A stretch of 64,000 nt of DNA from Perca fluviatilis (GCF_010015445.1 NC_053123.1:2974579-3038578); one strand, 5' to 3'. Counted from the stretch's first letter, positions 12,304 through 50,800 are shown. Numbers and translations: made by a program. Notes: generated from the letters alone by a model not told the origin.

Positions 12304-12435
12304 ATGCAGTGGTTAACCCTGCTGTTGTTTGTCCTCGGGTCAAATTTGACCCATTTTCAACAAGTTTCTATATCAACCAAATTGATCAACCAAAAAATAA
12401 CGTGGATGGTTCCGCACAACGCTCTTCACATGTAA
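12304..12435 (+). other. 43-residue ORF with signal-peptide-like start, mostly inside a TTAA MITE
   Basis: ATG at 12304 opens a 43-codon frame starting MQWLTLLLFVLGSNLTHF, a hydrophobic N-terminus like a secretion signal. From codon 4 onward the frame lies in the terminal repeat of the piggyBac-like element at 12313-12724. It may be an ancestral first exon interrupted by the insertion, or coincidence. No homolog is recognised. Confidence 0.25.
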
Positions 12436-12724
12436 AATAAATGATCAGTTCATTGAATTTGGGTGTTTTATTCAATTTGATAGCATTTGAAAAATAACCG
12501 ATAAAAGAATGTTGAAAAAATATTTCAGAAAAAACTTCAAAATTTGGGGAAAAAACAAATATACAAAAAATCACAGAACAAAAACAACTAAAATATGGGG
12601 AAAAGTGACAAAAACGTCAAAAAACAATTACCCAAAACGTTGAAAAAAAAAAGTTTGAATTTCAAATTTCGACCCAGAAAAACAAACAGTTGCATGGTCG
12701 ACGGGAAGACAACACGAGGGTTAA
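12313..12724. mobile_element. piggyBac-like MITE with TTAA target sites
   Basis: TTAA at 12313-12316 and 12721-12724 flanks inverted ends (CCCTGCTGTTGTTTGTCCTC at left; GGAAGACAACACGAGGG at right). TTAA duplication is the piggyBac hallmark. The 404-bp A/T-rich interior has no transposase. Confidence 0.75.
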
Positions 12725-13844
12725 TTAGTCCAGGTTTAACTGAAGAAACAGTGGACTGTTAGTTCAAATTCTCCTTTAAATTCAGTATTCGAGAAACTGA
12801 AGTCCTCCCTCAGAACAGCTCATGGCCATGTTAAAGTGTGCCTTAATTAATACCATTTCTCAACTACTACTACTGTTAGCACTTCATGTTTACTGCAGGG
12901 TTGTATTCAGTCAGGTGTGGCTGTGTGCACAGTATCAGGGGCTGGTTTCACAAATGGACTTAGAGTGGTCAGTAGTAGAGTAGTCACATCTTCACATTGA
13001 CACCCAACTTCATCCATTGCACAAAGCTTGCTAGCTCTTGGCTATTTTAAGTAGGACTAATTTGCAGTTGCAAATAAGGACATTTTTCTAACTAAAAAAC
13101 ATGGCTGACTGAGTGAGCACAGGCTGTGTCTCATTCTGCATACTTCCGTCAGTACACTGCTGATGTGCACTGAAAAAAAAAGGCAGGTGAAGGCGGCGTT
13201 CCCGCAAAGAAATCGAAATCTAGCTGTAAATTTCAACAGTGTTGGGAGCAACAATTGACATGCATCTTACCTAGTCATACAACAACCTCCACGCTTTCTG
13301 TAAGGTGTGTCGCATTGATTTTAAGGTAGCGCATGGCGGGGGAAATGACATCACCCAGCACATTAAAACACAGCGGCACCACCGCGCAGAAGAAGCACAT
13401 AAAAGGGCACACGGGAGATTTCATCCTTCGTCATGAAAGAACAGACAGAGGCAGAAAACGTGAAGCAAGCTGAACTCAAGATGGCAATGTTGGTAGCACA
13501 GACTTACAGTACACTTATATTGGAATACTGCGTATTTCCAACAACTGACTGCTCCATAGCACTGCTCACAAACCAATCATTATGAGCCACCTTTTCCTCT
13601 TTTTTTTTTGTCGTTTGGTGCTCCTGGTCATCAGGTCTCGCTGTTTGTTCCCATGGAACCATGGGTCTTAGTTCAGAGTTAGCCTGCTGGTAAAGTATTG
13701 CTGTGATGCTCTTATTGGTTTAAGACTAATCTAAGAGCAAAATTAAAACCAGCCTAACACTACAGGGTGATGTAAGTAAGATAAACAACTGTGAAATCAG
13801 CCCCAGGACCCTGAAAGCTAAGTGGAGTTCAGCCAAAATTCATT

Positions 13845-13850
13845 TTTATT
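13845..13850 (-). promoter_or_regulatory. Candidate poly(A) signal for the TMPRSS3-like gene
   Basis: AATAAA on the minus strand lies about 300 nt beyond the stop codon at 14149. No better signal is nearer. Confidence 0.4.
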
Positions 13851-13865
13851 TACATCTGTGCTTTT

Positions 13866-13990
13866 CAGGGGTGTAGCACAAAATTCTGGGCCCTGTAGAA
13901 AGGCATTCTCTATGGGCCCCTCCCCACATCCACAGCTATTCATTCTAGCATCTTTTTGGGCCCTCCTCACATGAGGGCCCTGGGTACTCA
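13866..13990. repeat. hAT-like repeat fragment (CAGGGGTGTAGCAC end)
   Basis: The sequence around 13866-13900 recurs in inverted orientation at about 31400-31545: both have a CAGGGG end, a 'tgggccctgt' block and an 'agaatgccttt' block. Both look like degraded copies of one hAT-type family. It overlaps the probable 3' UTR of the TMPRSS3-like gene. Confidence 0.5.
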
Positions 13991-14148
13991 GTCCCCTTTT
14001 TCCCCCCCAGTCCGACGCCCCTTGTGCTCTTACAAATGCAGCCTTCCTTTGTCTAAATATATATCTGTATTTACTGATCCTTAAACTCAATTGTGTGTGT
14101 CCTGCGGAAACATGCCGACCATATGGTGAACCTGGTTCAGTACCAGTC

Positions 14149-40078
<25,930 letters not shown>

Positions 40079-42466
40079 CTGCAAAAAAATGGGATGAGAA
40101 ACCGTGGGATGGATGGAGATGACATGAATAGAGGAAAGACGAAGATAATGGAAGTAATGGAAGAAGAGATGATGAGGAAAAGGGGGAAAGAAACAACCAG
40201 GAATCCTCAACAAAAAGCCTTGTTGAGTTCTATTCCTGGGTTTGACCAAGTTATGTCCAACGTACTGATCTTCACGAAGCTTTTCGTCATCATGCCATTG
40301 TCCACACTCAACTTCGCTTTGTCTAAGACCATGTCCTACCAATATCCCTCTCCCTTTTCTCTCTTTTTTTCCCCTGCTCTCTGTCCTAATGGCTGCCCTC
40401 CTGCCGTGCCTACACTTTGGTACAAAGAGACACCTGAGCAGATGAGTGCTGCCACTCGGAGTGGGGATCGGGTGGCCCTACACCTCCCACTCTGTGGGTA
40501 GGATTACATACTCGTGTGACCCTAAATTGTCCTGGGAGTCTGTGGGGGGAGGCAGGAGGAGAAAGCTGCTGTCACTGCCTGGACACCGTCCACTGGCTTC
40601 ACTGTCCAGCTGCTTTCTGCCAAGAGTTGTGTTTCTAACATTTTGTTTTAACTAGAATATTTTTTTTTTTACACCTAGTCTTAGGTTTTAGTAAACTATA
40701 ATAACCTTGTATTGTACTCCCCTCCCCCATTCCCTCTGAACGTTTGTATATCTAAAAATCCAATCCAACAGACTACTTCAACACAATATTATTATAAAAA
40801 AATACATATTTTAATTAACAATGCAATTTATTCTGAACAGCAATAAATAAAGCTACTTGAACAACATAAATACGATCAATAAGGTACAAAATAATATCTT
40901 CTTTTCTGAAGTTTTTACATTTTTAAAGGGATTTTTTTCTTTTTCAATACGATCAAAGCACAAAAATAACAGTCTATTCAATGTGGTCATCCATCAATAC
41001 TCCTAAAATACTTTCAATTCTAATTATCACTACAAACATCTTTGTGTGAACAGCGTTTCACTTATTTGGAGCATAACTTTTCATATTTAGTGGACAGGTT
41101 CACAGAATTCACTGTCCACCTGGTGAATGTGAAGGCCCTTTTACAGTTGTGCGGAGGCTCCACGCACAGCTTTCGCCGTAGCCTACGGCGGACTGATGTT
41201 TATACTTGTGCGCTGGTGTGTGCGTCGAACCGGCATATGTGTGTGTGTGTAGGGGGAGTGGGTGATAGAGCGAGGGAGAAGTGAGAGAGTGATGGCGATT
41301 AGCTTCGGAGCGAGTAGCGACTCTAGAGTCCTAGTGAGAGAAACTAAGTGTCTCCTCTGTTCTTTCTGACCACGGTGGGAAATCTGGAGCAGGAGAAGTT
41401 AACCCTCTCCTTGATTTCATGTTGTTGATGGAGAAGGAGAACCAGGAAATGAGTTGGGGGGAATGCAACGCTACCTAGCCACGGCCGAGCGACCTTAAAT
41501 TTTTCGAGAGGTGCACGTCAGGCTACGGCGTAGGGTCCGGCGTAGACGCAGAGGGGTCTGCGGGGGTACGCCATCGATTCGACGCAGAAGCATAAAACGG
41601 CCTTAAGTCCAACATTCACTCTCTTTTGGCTCTGTTGCTGTTTTGGTCTCCACCAACTCCTAAGGGAAACATCTGTCTTATTAGCTGCTACATGCTTCGC
41701 TATACTCACCAGGTAGTCATGCTTCTGTTGATCCAGACTAAACTGTGTCTGTCTGCAGTTTGCTGCTGAGAAGGTAGAGTACAGAGGAAACACCGCTTAT
41801 GAGAGCAGAGTTTTCTGATTGGAAACCCCAAAAAATTGCTTTAAAAAGGCTAAAAAGCTCTGTATAGAGGAGGGGAACTACAGGGTTGGTGGTCATTATC
41901 TGTGGGTTCGTCACTACAACTGTAGTCATTTTATGCATTGCGGTTAAAAATATTGAGCAGTGCAGCTTAAAGGACTGACACAATAATGCTAGTTTGAATG
42001 CCTTTAGTTATTAACCATGCATGTGCAATTTTGAAAATATCAGAAGAACAAGCCTGTATGTTTCAACAACATTTTGTCCCATCAGCCAACTCCCGTTCAC
42101 TGGTAATTAATAATTACATATGCTAATGCATATGTAATTATTTATTATTGTATCTTTTCCAAGCAGCCATTGTTTGTTGATTGGTCCTCAGACTGTGTCA
42201 GGTTTTGAGCCAGTTAAGTAGTTGCAGGTTGAGTGGCTGAGCGTGACAAAGCATTTGAGCGTATAGTTCACTGTCCTTACTTACAGTAAGTAACGCTCCA
42301 AAGAATCCCACCAATTGTGTCTCTTGGATGTGGTTCCAGTTGTAGTTTTTTTTCATGTTGCAGTCTAGTCTGTTGCTTTTCTCATAAGCTGGAGATGCAA
42401 TGCAAGCAATCACATATTCCTAATTTGGCCCCAATTCTGGAGTAGCTGGTTGATAGTGGCCCCCGA
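40079..42466. other. Interval between the first recognised TMPRSS3 exon and the FGF stop codon
   Basis: It holds a purine-rich stretch (about 40090-40195), a non-coding A/T-rich part (40670-41040) and a probable non-autonomous element at about 41129-41606. That element has GAAGGCCCTTTTAC at left and AAAACGGCCTTAAG at right, with 'tacggcg' motifs inside. The missing TMPRSS3 start exon could be here; I could not identify a convincing ATG exon ending in the required phase. Confidence 0.5.
42141..42146 (-). promoter_or_regulatory. Candidate poly(A) signal for the FGF gene
   Basis: AATAAA on the minus strand lies about 320 nt after the FGF stop codon at 42467. Confidence 0.35.
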
Positions 42467-45400
42467 TCATGGTGTCCTCCGAGGTAGAAAGTGGGTGCAG
42501 GACTGGTGGCGGCCCACACTGCTGCCCTTTCTGAGCTCTCCCTTCTGGGAAAGAGCCAGATAGATGCCTGGGTGAGACAGAGAGGAGTAGGTGGTGTAGT
42601 GATTCTCCTCCAGGTTCTCCTTTAACAGGCAATCGTCAGAAAAATGCTCCTGGAAAAGACAGTCAAGAAGACATTTCATATTATCTGATTGTGTTTTTGT
42701 TCTATTATACAGCCCTGTACATACAGTAGTAAGGAAAGTCTATCACAAATGCATTCTTATTTAACACCGCTTGACCTAGGTCTGAATGTATGTAGCCGTG
42801 TGAGCTGTGCAGTGGGCTACATACCGCTCCATATGCCAGTCCTTCTCCACTCATACAGACGTACAAGCCACTCTTGACTCCTCTGATTCCCACCACTCCA
42901 TGTTTCATAGCAAACACCTTCAGCCAACCTCGAGGAGATGGAGAAATGCAGGGTAAAGCAATGCTTAAAGGGATACGCCACCGTTTGTTGAAATAGGGCT
43001 TATCACAGTCTCCCCTAGCTGTAGATAGGTGGGTGCATTTTGTGCATGCATTGTTTTAGTCCGTCAACACTGGCAGCCGCCGCTAGTAGCTAGCCTAGTG
43101 AATGGAATCCTATGTGCCGGTTAGCATGTGCAGTAAAAAGCCAACAAAAAAAAACAACCTAATTACTTGCACTGAGCAAAAATGGGTTGGCCCACTATTA
43201 CAGCCAGTCCGTATAACACCTTCAACAAAGTTTCCTTAAGACTTAGATTTTGGGGTGTATCAAGGTTTTACATTAAAACTGGGTCTAAAATATTGTCCAT
43301 ATCTCAAGTGAAAAAAGATTGCAAACCAATAAATATACAGAATGACAACAATTCAGGTTTAAAAAGCATTAAAAAAGTGGTTGTGGCGGGGAGGGGGGGG
43401 TCATACTGAACTCACAATGCTCAGTGGGTTTGTGGACGCCTCCTATAGAGCCACTGGGCAGAATCTGGAGATGGTAGCCAATCCCAACACGGCAGTAGAG
43501 CAGCAGCTGTTTGACCCCTTCTCTGATTGGATGAGGACTCGAACCTGCATTAGAAATAGGTTGTTTGGAAAAGATGACACTTTGATAATTATTATCTTAC
43601 TGGATAGTTTAATCCAGAAGAAAAAAAACAAAAGAAAGATTGATTCTCTTTTAACAAAGAGTGTGTATTTGTTATGTAATAAATACAGAAAATACGTTGG
43701 AAGCATCTTTCAGTGTGTGCAAAAACTTATTCTGAGGGAATTCTCATCAACTGCGCAAAAGTGCTGCTTCAAATCCATCTTTGTACAACACTCAGATGTC
43801 ATATTATTGTAACCACTCCTCTTGTTCATACTGGTGGTGGAGAATCTGAAGTCCAGCTGAAGCGTACTGTATATTGGGGTTTAAGTTCTCTAACTTTGGA
43901 ACATACTGTACTTGATTTGTTTCACTCAGTCATTTTGTAATGAAATTGCCTTTGTTTTCACAGGCAGTGTTTCATTGCTGAGTGACGATAGACAGTGGTG
44001 TGCCCAACGATTTTTGTATGGGTTGGCCCAAGTGGCGCAGAATGTGTATGAAGTATGTACCACAATGAATGTTATTTACACCTGTGATTTTGGCAACTTG
44101 AAACAAAAGTAAACATGAATTCACTATATCTTTTTTTAGGGGGGGACAGGGGCTCTTCAAGCAGAGACAGCAGGTCAACAGTTGTCACATAAAATGTACT
44201 TATAAACTTTTATATATATATACTTTTATATATATATATATATATATATATACTGTACATCATCTAAAATCTGGGAATCTGAAGATTAATTTGAGATGCA
44301 GCTCAGCACGGGTTTTTCTAGTCAGAAATCTGATATTAACATTGTGTTTTGGTTAGGTGCTTTGTGTAGAAGGGCTTAGAACATTATGATGGAAGTTTAT
44401 GATGGCCATATTATGTCTCATAAGTTTATATAATTTGTTACACAGACTTGGTGCATAATTTAACCATTTGGATAACAACTGCATGGTTTTAGAATAAAAA
44501 AGGGGCAAGCATATAAAGGGGAGTACTCGTGGGTACCAATAGAACCCATTTCCATTCACATATCTTGAGGTGAGAGGTCAACGGACTCCTATTACAATGG
44601 CCATGCCAGTTTTTCCCTCGACAAATTTGCCTAACTTTGGAGTGTTATTTAGCCCCCTTCCTGACAAGCTAGCATGCATGTCCTGGTCGGTGCCAGATCG
44701 TCTAGTTTCTAGCTATTGATGACTGATGGTGGTTCTGCAGGTCTCTTAATGTTAACATTACAGGATTCTACAGCTTCTTTCCTTTCGGTGTTTGAATTTG
44801 TAATTTAAAATAAACAGACCTACCAAACATAACACAACAGTGGCACCATGCAAACGTAATATAACGCTTCCATACTTTATTCTTTAGGTCCTTAATTACA
44901 ACATTCAAATAAATAATTTTATATTCAAAAAAATAATGGTCCTGCCTCTGACTGGGCAGATAGCCAATCATAGTTTAGAATAATGAAGCCCCTGGGTGGA
45001 CCAATCAGATCTCAGGGGCCCATGCCAACCCAGGCCACTCCCTGGACCCGCCCGTGGCGATAGAGGGCTATTCCCTGGCAGTCACGTGCAGGTTTGTTGC
45101 TCTGAGACAACACCAGAAATAGACCTACACACAAATACCCTACGATATATCCAAAGAAATTATGGCGACCGCCAGCCAGTCACATGAAGTTAAGTTTAGC
45201 GGCCTTTACAGTAAAATTTTGCCGAGAAAAGGTGACTGTCAGCAGGGTAGTGGTCACCGTGAAGTGCTGGTCATTAGAGGTCGTTGCAGTTCAATTTAGC
45301 TGACAAAACGCGACTGTCCCGTGACGACGACAGTTAAGTTTAGGCACCGAAATGACTAAAATTAGAAATAAGATTGTGGTTTGTATGAAAACATCGGGCC

Positions 45401-46699
45401 CCTTAAGTAGTACTAGTCTTCAGGTTTCCCTGGGAAACAAACTCTGCTCCCCCACTTCCAAGCCCAGTGTTTCATGACCAACCCATCCTCCCCGACCTCC
45501 CCTTTAAGCAGACCACAGCAGTCATATACAGCAGCAGACAATGTGTTGGATACAGAAATAAATGTGGAATACATACGAATTACAGTGCTTTACTTGTCGT
45601 AGCTAAATGTACGAATGGTTCAGAACAGCCCGAGATGTGATGTGACAAAATGACATGTATCATCTTGAGCCCTGAGGGCAGCAAACATGAGTGCTTTGAG
45701 CACTCTTGACTCAACGATGTTGTCCAACACGGTAATACCGATCAGCATCCCATTCAGCGTGTGCATGCATCATTTCCACTGAATGCTTGTGCTTTGGTAC
45801 ACAACAGACCGTTTTTTAAAGCAGACACTTTGACTTGTTATTAGCCGGAAAAGCAAAGATATAAGGCAATGAGAAAAAGCCTTAAGTGAAAAGGCCCACA
45901 GCAGAGCTGGAGTGCACATACCTAGATGGAATGCAGCCACAATGAATGTTATTATTTACACCTGTGATTTTCCTGACACGACATTTGGCAAGTTGATTCA
46001 AAGAGAAGAAACACCTGGGGTAAATGCCTTAAAGGTCCAGTGTGTAACGTGTTTAGTTGTTCATTATCAAAATCTGTGTTGCCCCGTTCACCAACTTGTC
46101 CTTTTTCATGAATATTTACCACCACCATCAATTCCAAGTATTCCTTTTGGCTTGAAATTTTACATTTGCGCTTGCATGAACTAGGGTAGACGCTCCATAT
46201 TCATGCTCCATCTTGAAATACGTTAGCCGGTAAGGGACATACAGGACATACCGCTCCAGCTTTCATGTTTTCGCTGTCACATGATAAACTCACAGCTGCC
46301 GCTAATGCTGCTAATGGGTATCGTAAGTATACGTACTCTGAACTGTGTGGCGCGAGAGAGTTAATTGCGATATATATATATATATCTATCTCAACGCTAG
46401 ATGGGAGAAATTCCTACACATTGGACCTTTAAGGTAAATTTAAGACAACTTAATGTTAAATGATGGTTTCCATTCTGAAAGCAAAGTAAAAGTACAAGAG
46501 TTTCCCCAGATGTTCACTTACCTTTTCCTTTCAGCAGGGTGTCCCTCACATGCAGCTTCCAGAGGTCTAGGAGGCGAGTGCCCTGGTCCTCGGGGGGAAC
46601 CACCGGTTCTTGTCTCTTTGCTCCCACGCTGAACATCAGGAGCAGCTGGAAGCCAGGCAGCAGCAGCAGCAGCAAGGAAACATTCATAGTGAAACCCAT
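42467..46699 (-). CDS. Secreted fibroblast growth factor, FGF4/5/6-like, complete, four coding exons
   Basis: Exons in transcript order: 46699-46522, 43544-43416, 42928-42825, 42649-42467 (TGA); 594 nt, 197 residues, phases 1, 1 and 0. Exon 1 encodes a signal peptide (MGFTMNVSLLLLLLPGFQLL; an ATG four codons later also works) and a linker. Exon 2 starts the beta-trefoil (LLLYCRVGIGYHLQILPSGS, like the FGF4 strand YCNVGIGFHLQ). Exon 3 has GVVGIRGVKSGLYVCMSGEG. Exon 4 has the EENHYTTYSS strand, a basic KGELRKGSSVGRH heparin-site-like loop and THFLPR. Known role of the family: extracellular ligand for FGF receptors. The trefoil is clear, but identity to any one paralog looks modest; FGF9/16/20 also share pieces. 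The intron before the trefoil (2977 bp) is extra compared with the usual three-coding-exon FGF4/5/6 layout. Confidence 0.88.
42966..43180. repeat. Dispersed repeat in the FGF intron
   Basis: It starts 'aaagggatacgccaccgttt', a teleost repeat head I recognise. The boundaries and family are uncertain. Confidence 0.4.
44136..44640. repeat. Dispersed repeat, shared with 61810-62500
   Basis: Blocks 'agacagcaggtcaa', 'gaagattaatttgagatgca' and 'cacgggtttttctagtca' occur in the same order here and at about 61845-61955. A (TA)n tract (44214-44252) is inserted in this copy. It lies in the first FGF intron. Confidence 0.7.
46029..46432. mobile_element. MITE with TTAAAGGTCCAG ends
   Basis: The left TTAAAGGTCCAGTGTGTAAC is mirrored by the right CTACACATTGGACCTTTAA. 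The 400-bp interior is non-coding with an (AT)n tract near 46370. It sits 90 bp downstream of the FGF exon 1 donor. Confidence 0.8.
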
Positions 46700-47369
46700 C
46701 AAACACCTGCCAGCGGACTATGCGATGGTGTCTCACAAACAGTCATGTCCAATAACGAAGGGCGCCACGGTCCTGGGTCCAGTGACTTTGTCTGTCCAGC
46801 AGGCCCAGGTTAGGCCTCCTCTTGCTCTTCTTCTTCTGTTGAACTCTGAAAACACTTGAGCTCCACTGCAGTCTCTGCTCATCCCCTCTACACATACTTT
46901 CTGCTTTTATCTCTTCAACGCCTCTTTCTACACTGAAGCACTGACTGACAGTGACACCATGAGATACTCAACCATACACCATCATTATCAGTGACATATC
47001 AGCAATCATACCAACAACAGCCTGAACGTGATGTTCTTTGAAGCCGCTGCAGAAAGCAGCTCGTTGTACACTGACAAACAAAAACTTCTTCAGTGTCAGC
47101 CTGTAGTAACTGATCCAGTTTATAGTTTCACTTTAACCACTTAAAGAAGGGGTAAAGTACAGTGATGTAAACTTTGGCACTTTACTGTTTGGGTGTGGCC
47201 TGCACACATGAATATGTTTTCATGTCGCCCAATCAGGCCTCTGACGGCTGAGAGACATGCAAACTGTCTGTTCAGTATCATTGGAGATGTGATTGGAGAG
47301 TGAGCTGAGCTGATAGCGGGCGCAGGAGAACACACTCATGATACACATACAAATACAAGTTCAGAGATC

Positions 47370-47515
47370 TTCCAGTTCATCCTAAAGATATTGGATGGGG
47401 TTGAGGTCAGGACTCTGTGCAGGCCAGTCTTCCACACCAAACTGGGAACACCATTTATAGATTATAGAGCTGGCTTTGTGCACAGGAGTATTGTCATGTT
47501 GAAACAGGAGAGGGC
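47370..47515 (-). pseudogene. Tc1 transposase C-terminal fragment
   Basis: The minus-strand translation reads GPLLFQHDNTPVHKASSII, then CSQFGVEDWPAQSPDLNPI, the last part of the Tc1 DDE domain. Stops follow. It is an isolated dead fragment. Confidence 0.8.
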
Positions 47516-48255
47516 CACATACCTCTATATAATATATGTTTATGGTGTAAATTCATAATATGCATCGGAGTAAACCTGATGTACTGTAGGTTACAAGCAA
47601 AGGTATGTTTAGTCAACATGGCATCATGACTTTGCGTAAATATACATGCCAACTTTCTTAAGCCAAGTGGCGTGTATGCCCGCTCTATACAGCGTAGACA
47701 TACAAGCGGATAGCCGAAAAAGCGTATCAATAGCGCGTTATCGCCACTTGGCGTGTTATCGCGAGAAGAACGTGTTATCACGAGAAGAAAGCGACGGTTA
47801 AGTTTAGGAAAAGTCACACGCGGGACAAGGAAACGTCACACGCGGTCACAATCCCTGGTCTCCTGGGTGAAAGTCCTGTGTCTTAACCAGCCACCCCACC
47901 AACATCCCTAAGCAGATTTTCGCCCTTTCATACTACTCGTTACGTCGTAAATTACACACAATCGCAAGGTAATGTAAGTCAATGGAGGCCAAACGGCGTT
48001 GATAAACACGCTAAAAAGCGAGTATGCGTCTTGATAACACGCCAATAATGGCATATGAATCTGCATGTCATACATACGCCACTTCATGACATCAGTCTGG
48101 TTTAGTTATCTCTTCTGCAGCTTTTGACTGACATTTCAATCTCAACTTTTAAGCCGACACAGGCGGACGAAAACAATTCTAACGTAATACATACACTGAA
48201 TTGGTATTTTGTTTCACATCATTCAACTCTATTTAAAGGGTTACAGTAGACGCCA

Positions 48256-48257
<2 letters not shown>

Positions 48258-48294
<37 letters not shown>
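48258..48294. repeat. (CA)n microsatellite
   Basis: A CA tract of about 37 bp in intergenic sequence. Confidence 0.9.
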
Positions 48295-48295
<1 letters not shown>

Positions 48296-48769
48296 CAATA
48301 ATAATGTGACTGCAATACTGTAAATACATTTGACTATTTATTCTCTTTACTTATATTTATTGTTTATCTTTAGAGTGTCTTGTAGTTTTCCTTATCCCTC
48401 GCTGCTGCATCAGCGTGAATTTCCCCATTGATGATTTTGAATCTTGAATACTTTAGCTTTGGTAAACAAGAGACCATTTCCATCAACAGAGGATGTTATG
48501 CACGACATTAGTTTGACAGTGTTTTGACTGACTCAGATATTCAGCCAAAGAGGCAGAGCCTCCAGAACCTGAGCTGCCAAGAGCAAACGCCGACTGCTGG
48601 TGCTTTGGCTCTTCGATGCCGACAGAAATGGAATCCTTCTGCTCCAGTGAATGTCTGTATGTATGTGCACTTTTTACTGGCTGCTGTCGCTGACCACAGC
48701 CCTGTGAGAGCCCGTACGTAACACTATTTATTTATTTATGTGTATTACTGCAACGGAGTTTAACTCCTC

Positions 48770-49171
48770 ACTTTGACAGTCTGCTGGAGACCTTCTTCAG
48801 GGTCCCGAAAAGCTAAACTGGAAGACAACCAAGACCAGCAGGGCGATTTTGGATATAGTGGACTTTGGGAAGAAGCAAAGAAGGGACAGAGGGTGCACAG
48901 CTTCCCTTCAAACACTAAGGGATTTCTACTCCTGCAGCATCCAGAGCGTCCTGACAGGGAACATCACTGCCGGTCTGCCTGGTGTGGAAACAGCACTAAA
49001 CAGGACCGCAAGGCCCTGCCTAAAGGATATGTACACCAGGCACTGCAAGAGAAAAAGATCCAAACCACCCGGGTAACAGGCTTTTCTTCCTGGTACTGGA
49101 TACACCAGGCCAGCACCAAGAGGTTTAGTAGGAGCTTCTTCCTTCAGCTCACTAGGATCCTAAATGACTAA
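48770..49171 (+). pseudogene. LINE reverse-transcriptase C-terminal fragment
   Basis: Two overlapping plus-strand frames give the end of a LINE ORF: LRDFYSCSIQSVLTGNITA in one, then WCGNSTKQDRKAL and STKRFSRSFFLQLTRILND in the other, ending at TAA 49171. The frame switch near 48970 shows a frameshift, so it is not functional. Confidence 0.7.
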
Positions 49172-49953
49172 AAGACTTTGAAAGACACTGTTTGAAGGAA
49201 CTGACAGGATTACATTTAACTGAAATTGTGTTTTATATAATGTAGACAAATAAATGAACTAAAAGGTGTTTGGGGAGCACTCTTGCATATATAAGATCAG
49301 TTGTATAAAGCATTGTGTGTCTCCAGAAGGAGCTGTGTAAAGTCTGCTGAGTCAGTTGGGGCTGAGGAGAGAGAGCTCACCGTTCCTCCTCTGTGCTGCA
49401 GGCCAGAGGTTTCCAGGCTACATTAGCCACTATTAGCATAACACCCCCACATCTCCAATGGAGGTGTTGACGGTTGAGTTGCCTCGTGGCAATTTAGGCA
49501 CTACGTTTTTACAAGGAAGAATAAATGTATAAAAAAAATACTGTATCTCTGGGTTTACATTGATTTTGATCTGTCCATCTCGAGACTGACGCTGTTATCA
49601 GAGTACAATGCTAAATCTGTGGATTACTCTTTTGTCTTTTAAGAAAGATTCTATGACACAAATGAAAGCTCCAAAAGCAGTTACTAGAGAGTATTTGATT
49701 GGTAATCCTGGTCAGTGTGTTGGAACGGAAGTTTATTTGGCCGCCTTGTGCATCTGCAACAGAGATTTGAAGTGCTTTGTGATACACAGGATGTTTCCTC
49801 CACAGATTCATCATGTGACTTTGGACAACAGCCTGGTGACTTCTGATAGTACGCCGTTTTTAATCACACAGCACACGGTGTCTGACAGGACACATCCTAT
49901 CTGAAGTGAGTAACAGCAAAGGCATTTAAATCCTCATTAGAAAGATTCTCTTA

Positions 49954-49959
49954 TTTATT
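49954..49959 (-). promoter_or_regulatory. Candidate poly(A) signal for CCDC93
   Basis: AATAAA on the minus strand, about 840 nt beyond the CCDC93 stop at 50801. Confidence 0.3.
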
Positions 49960-50800
49960 AAATAATGGTTGTACATGGTCATTGGATGGTGACAAAGGCA
50001 AATGTAAGACATGAGGTGAATTCAAATTTCAGAGGCACATAAGAACAGCATCATTGGCAAAGAACTTTACATAACAAGATGATGTGCAAAGCCGCACTGG
50101 GAATCTTCACACACCACTTGTTATAATGAAATGAAGGACTTAGGTTCCTTCAAATCCTGTAGCGTAACATCAACAAACACACATAGTGGGTGTGGGTCTC
50201 TTCTGTTGCAGCCCCACTTTATGATCAACATGAAGACATGGGTGGATCTTTTACATCCAGTGCATCTGCCTAGTACAGCTATAAAAAGGTAAATGTTAGT
50301 CCAGTTATGATTCAATTTGACATTTAAGCTACCTAACCTATCACATATTATATATTATTATTATTAACACATTGTCATAGCATTCATTTAGAAATACAAC
50401 ACTTTTTAAGGAATGGGCTGACTTGATTCTAAGATAGTGGCTGGTAATTTGTGATCATTGTGGCGAAGGTTATGCCAAAAATATGCGACACGTAAGAGCT
50501 TATTTTGACTTGACCAATTAAAAAGGCAATTCTGTTTTTCAGTGGAGCAGCTGGATTTGGCACATATAAAGAGCACAGTGTGAATGTAATGTCCAGGACT
50601 CCTCTCGCAGGGTTTAAGATGCAAGTCACAAGTCTTGGTTTACAGCCGTATTAGCCACATAGAAAAAATTACTAAACAAAGTGTGGAATGTTAAATCATA
50701 CCCCATTCATGTACAGTTAATGTGTAATAAATTTAGCTCATAAAGATGACATATTTCATTTAAATAAAAAACAAACAGTTTGCCAACAGTAAAGCCAGGA

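Larger units (their letters stand above)
46700..50800. other. Intergenic interval between FGF and CCDC93, repeat-rich
   Basis: It should contain the FGF promoter just right of 46699, but I see no clear TATA box. The rest is a Tc1 fragment (47370-47515), a repeat with 'cgcgttatcgc' and 'cacacgcgg' motifs (47690-48070), a (CA)n tract (48258-48294), a LINE 3' fragment (48770-49171) and the CCDC93 3' UTR. No further gene is evident. Confidence 0.55.

Noticed and set aside
41518..41793. Minus-strand 91-residue frame as a possible TMPRSS3 start exon
   Set aside because: It overlaps a probable repeat (41129-41606), has no TM or protease-tail similarity, and I found no donor in the needed phase with support.
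43381..43812. 143-residue plus-strand frame in the FGF locus
   Set aside because: It is antisense to FGF exon 2 (43416-43544) and continues into A/T-rich intron; no family resemblance.
46539..46859. Plus-strand frames of 106 and 67 residues
   Set aside because: They are antisense shadows of FGF exon 1; the Gln/Ser runs reflect the leucine-rich signal peptide on the other strand.
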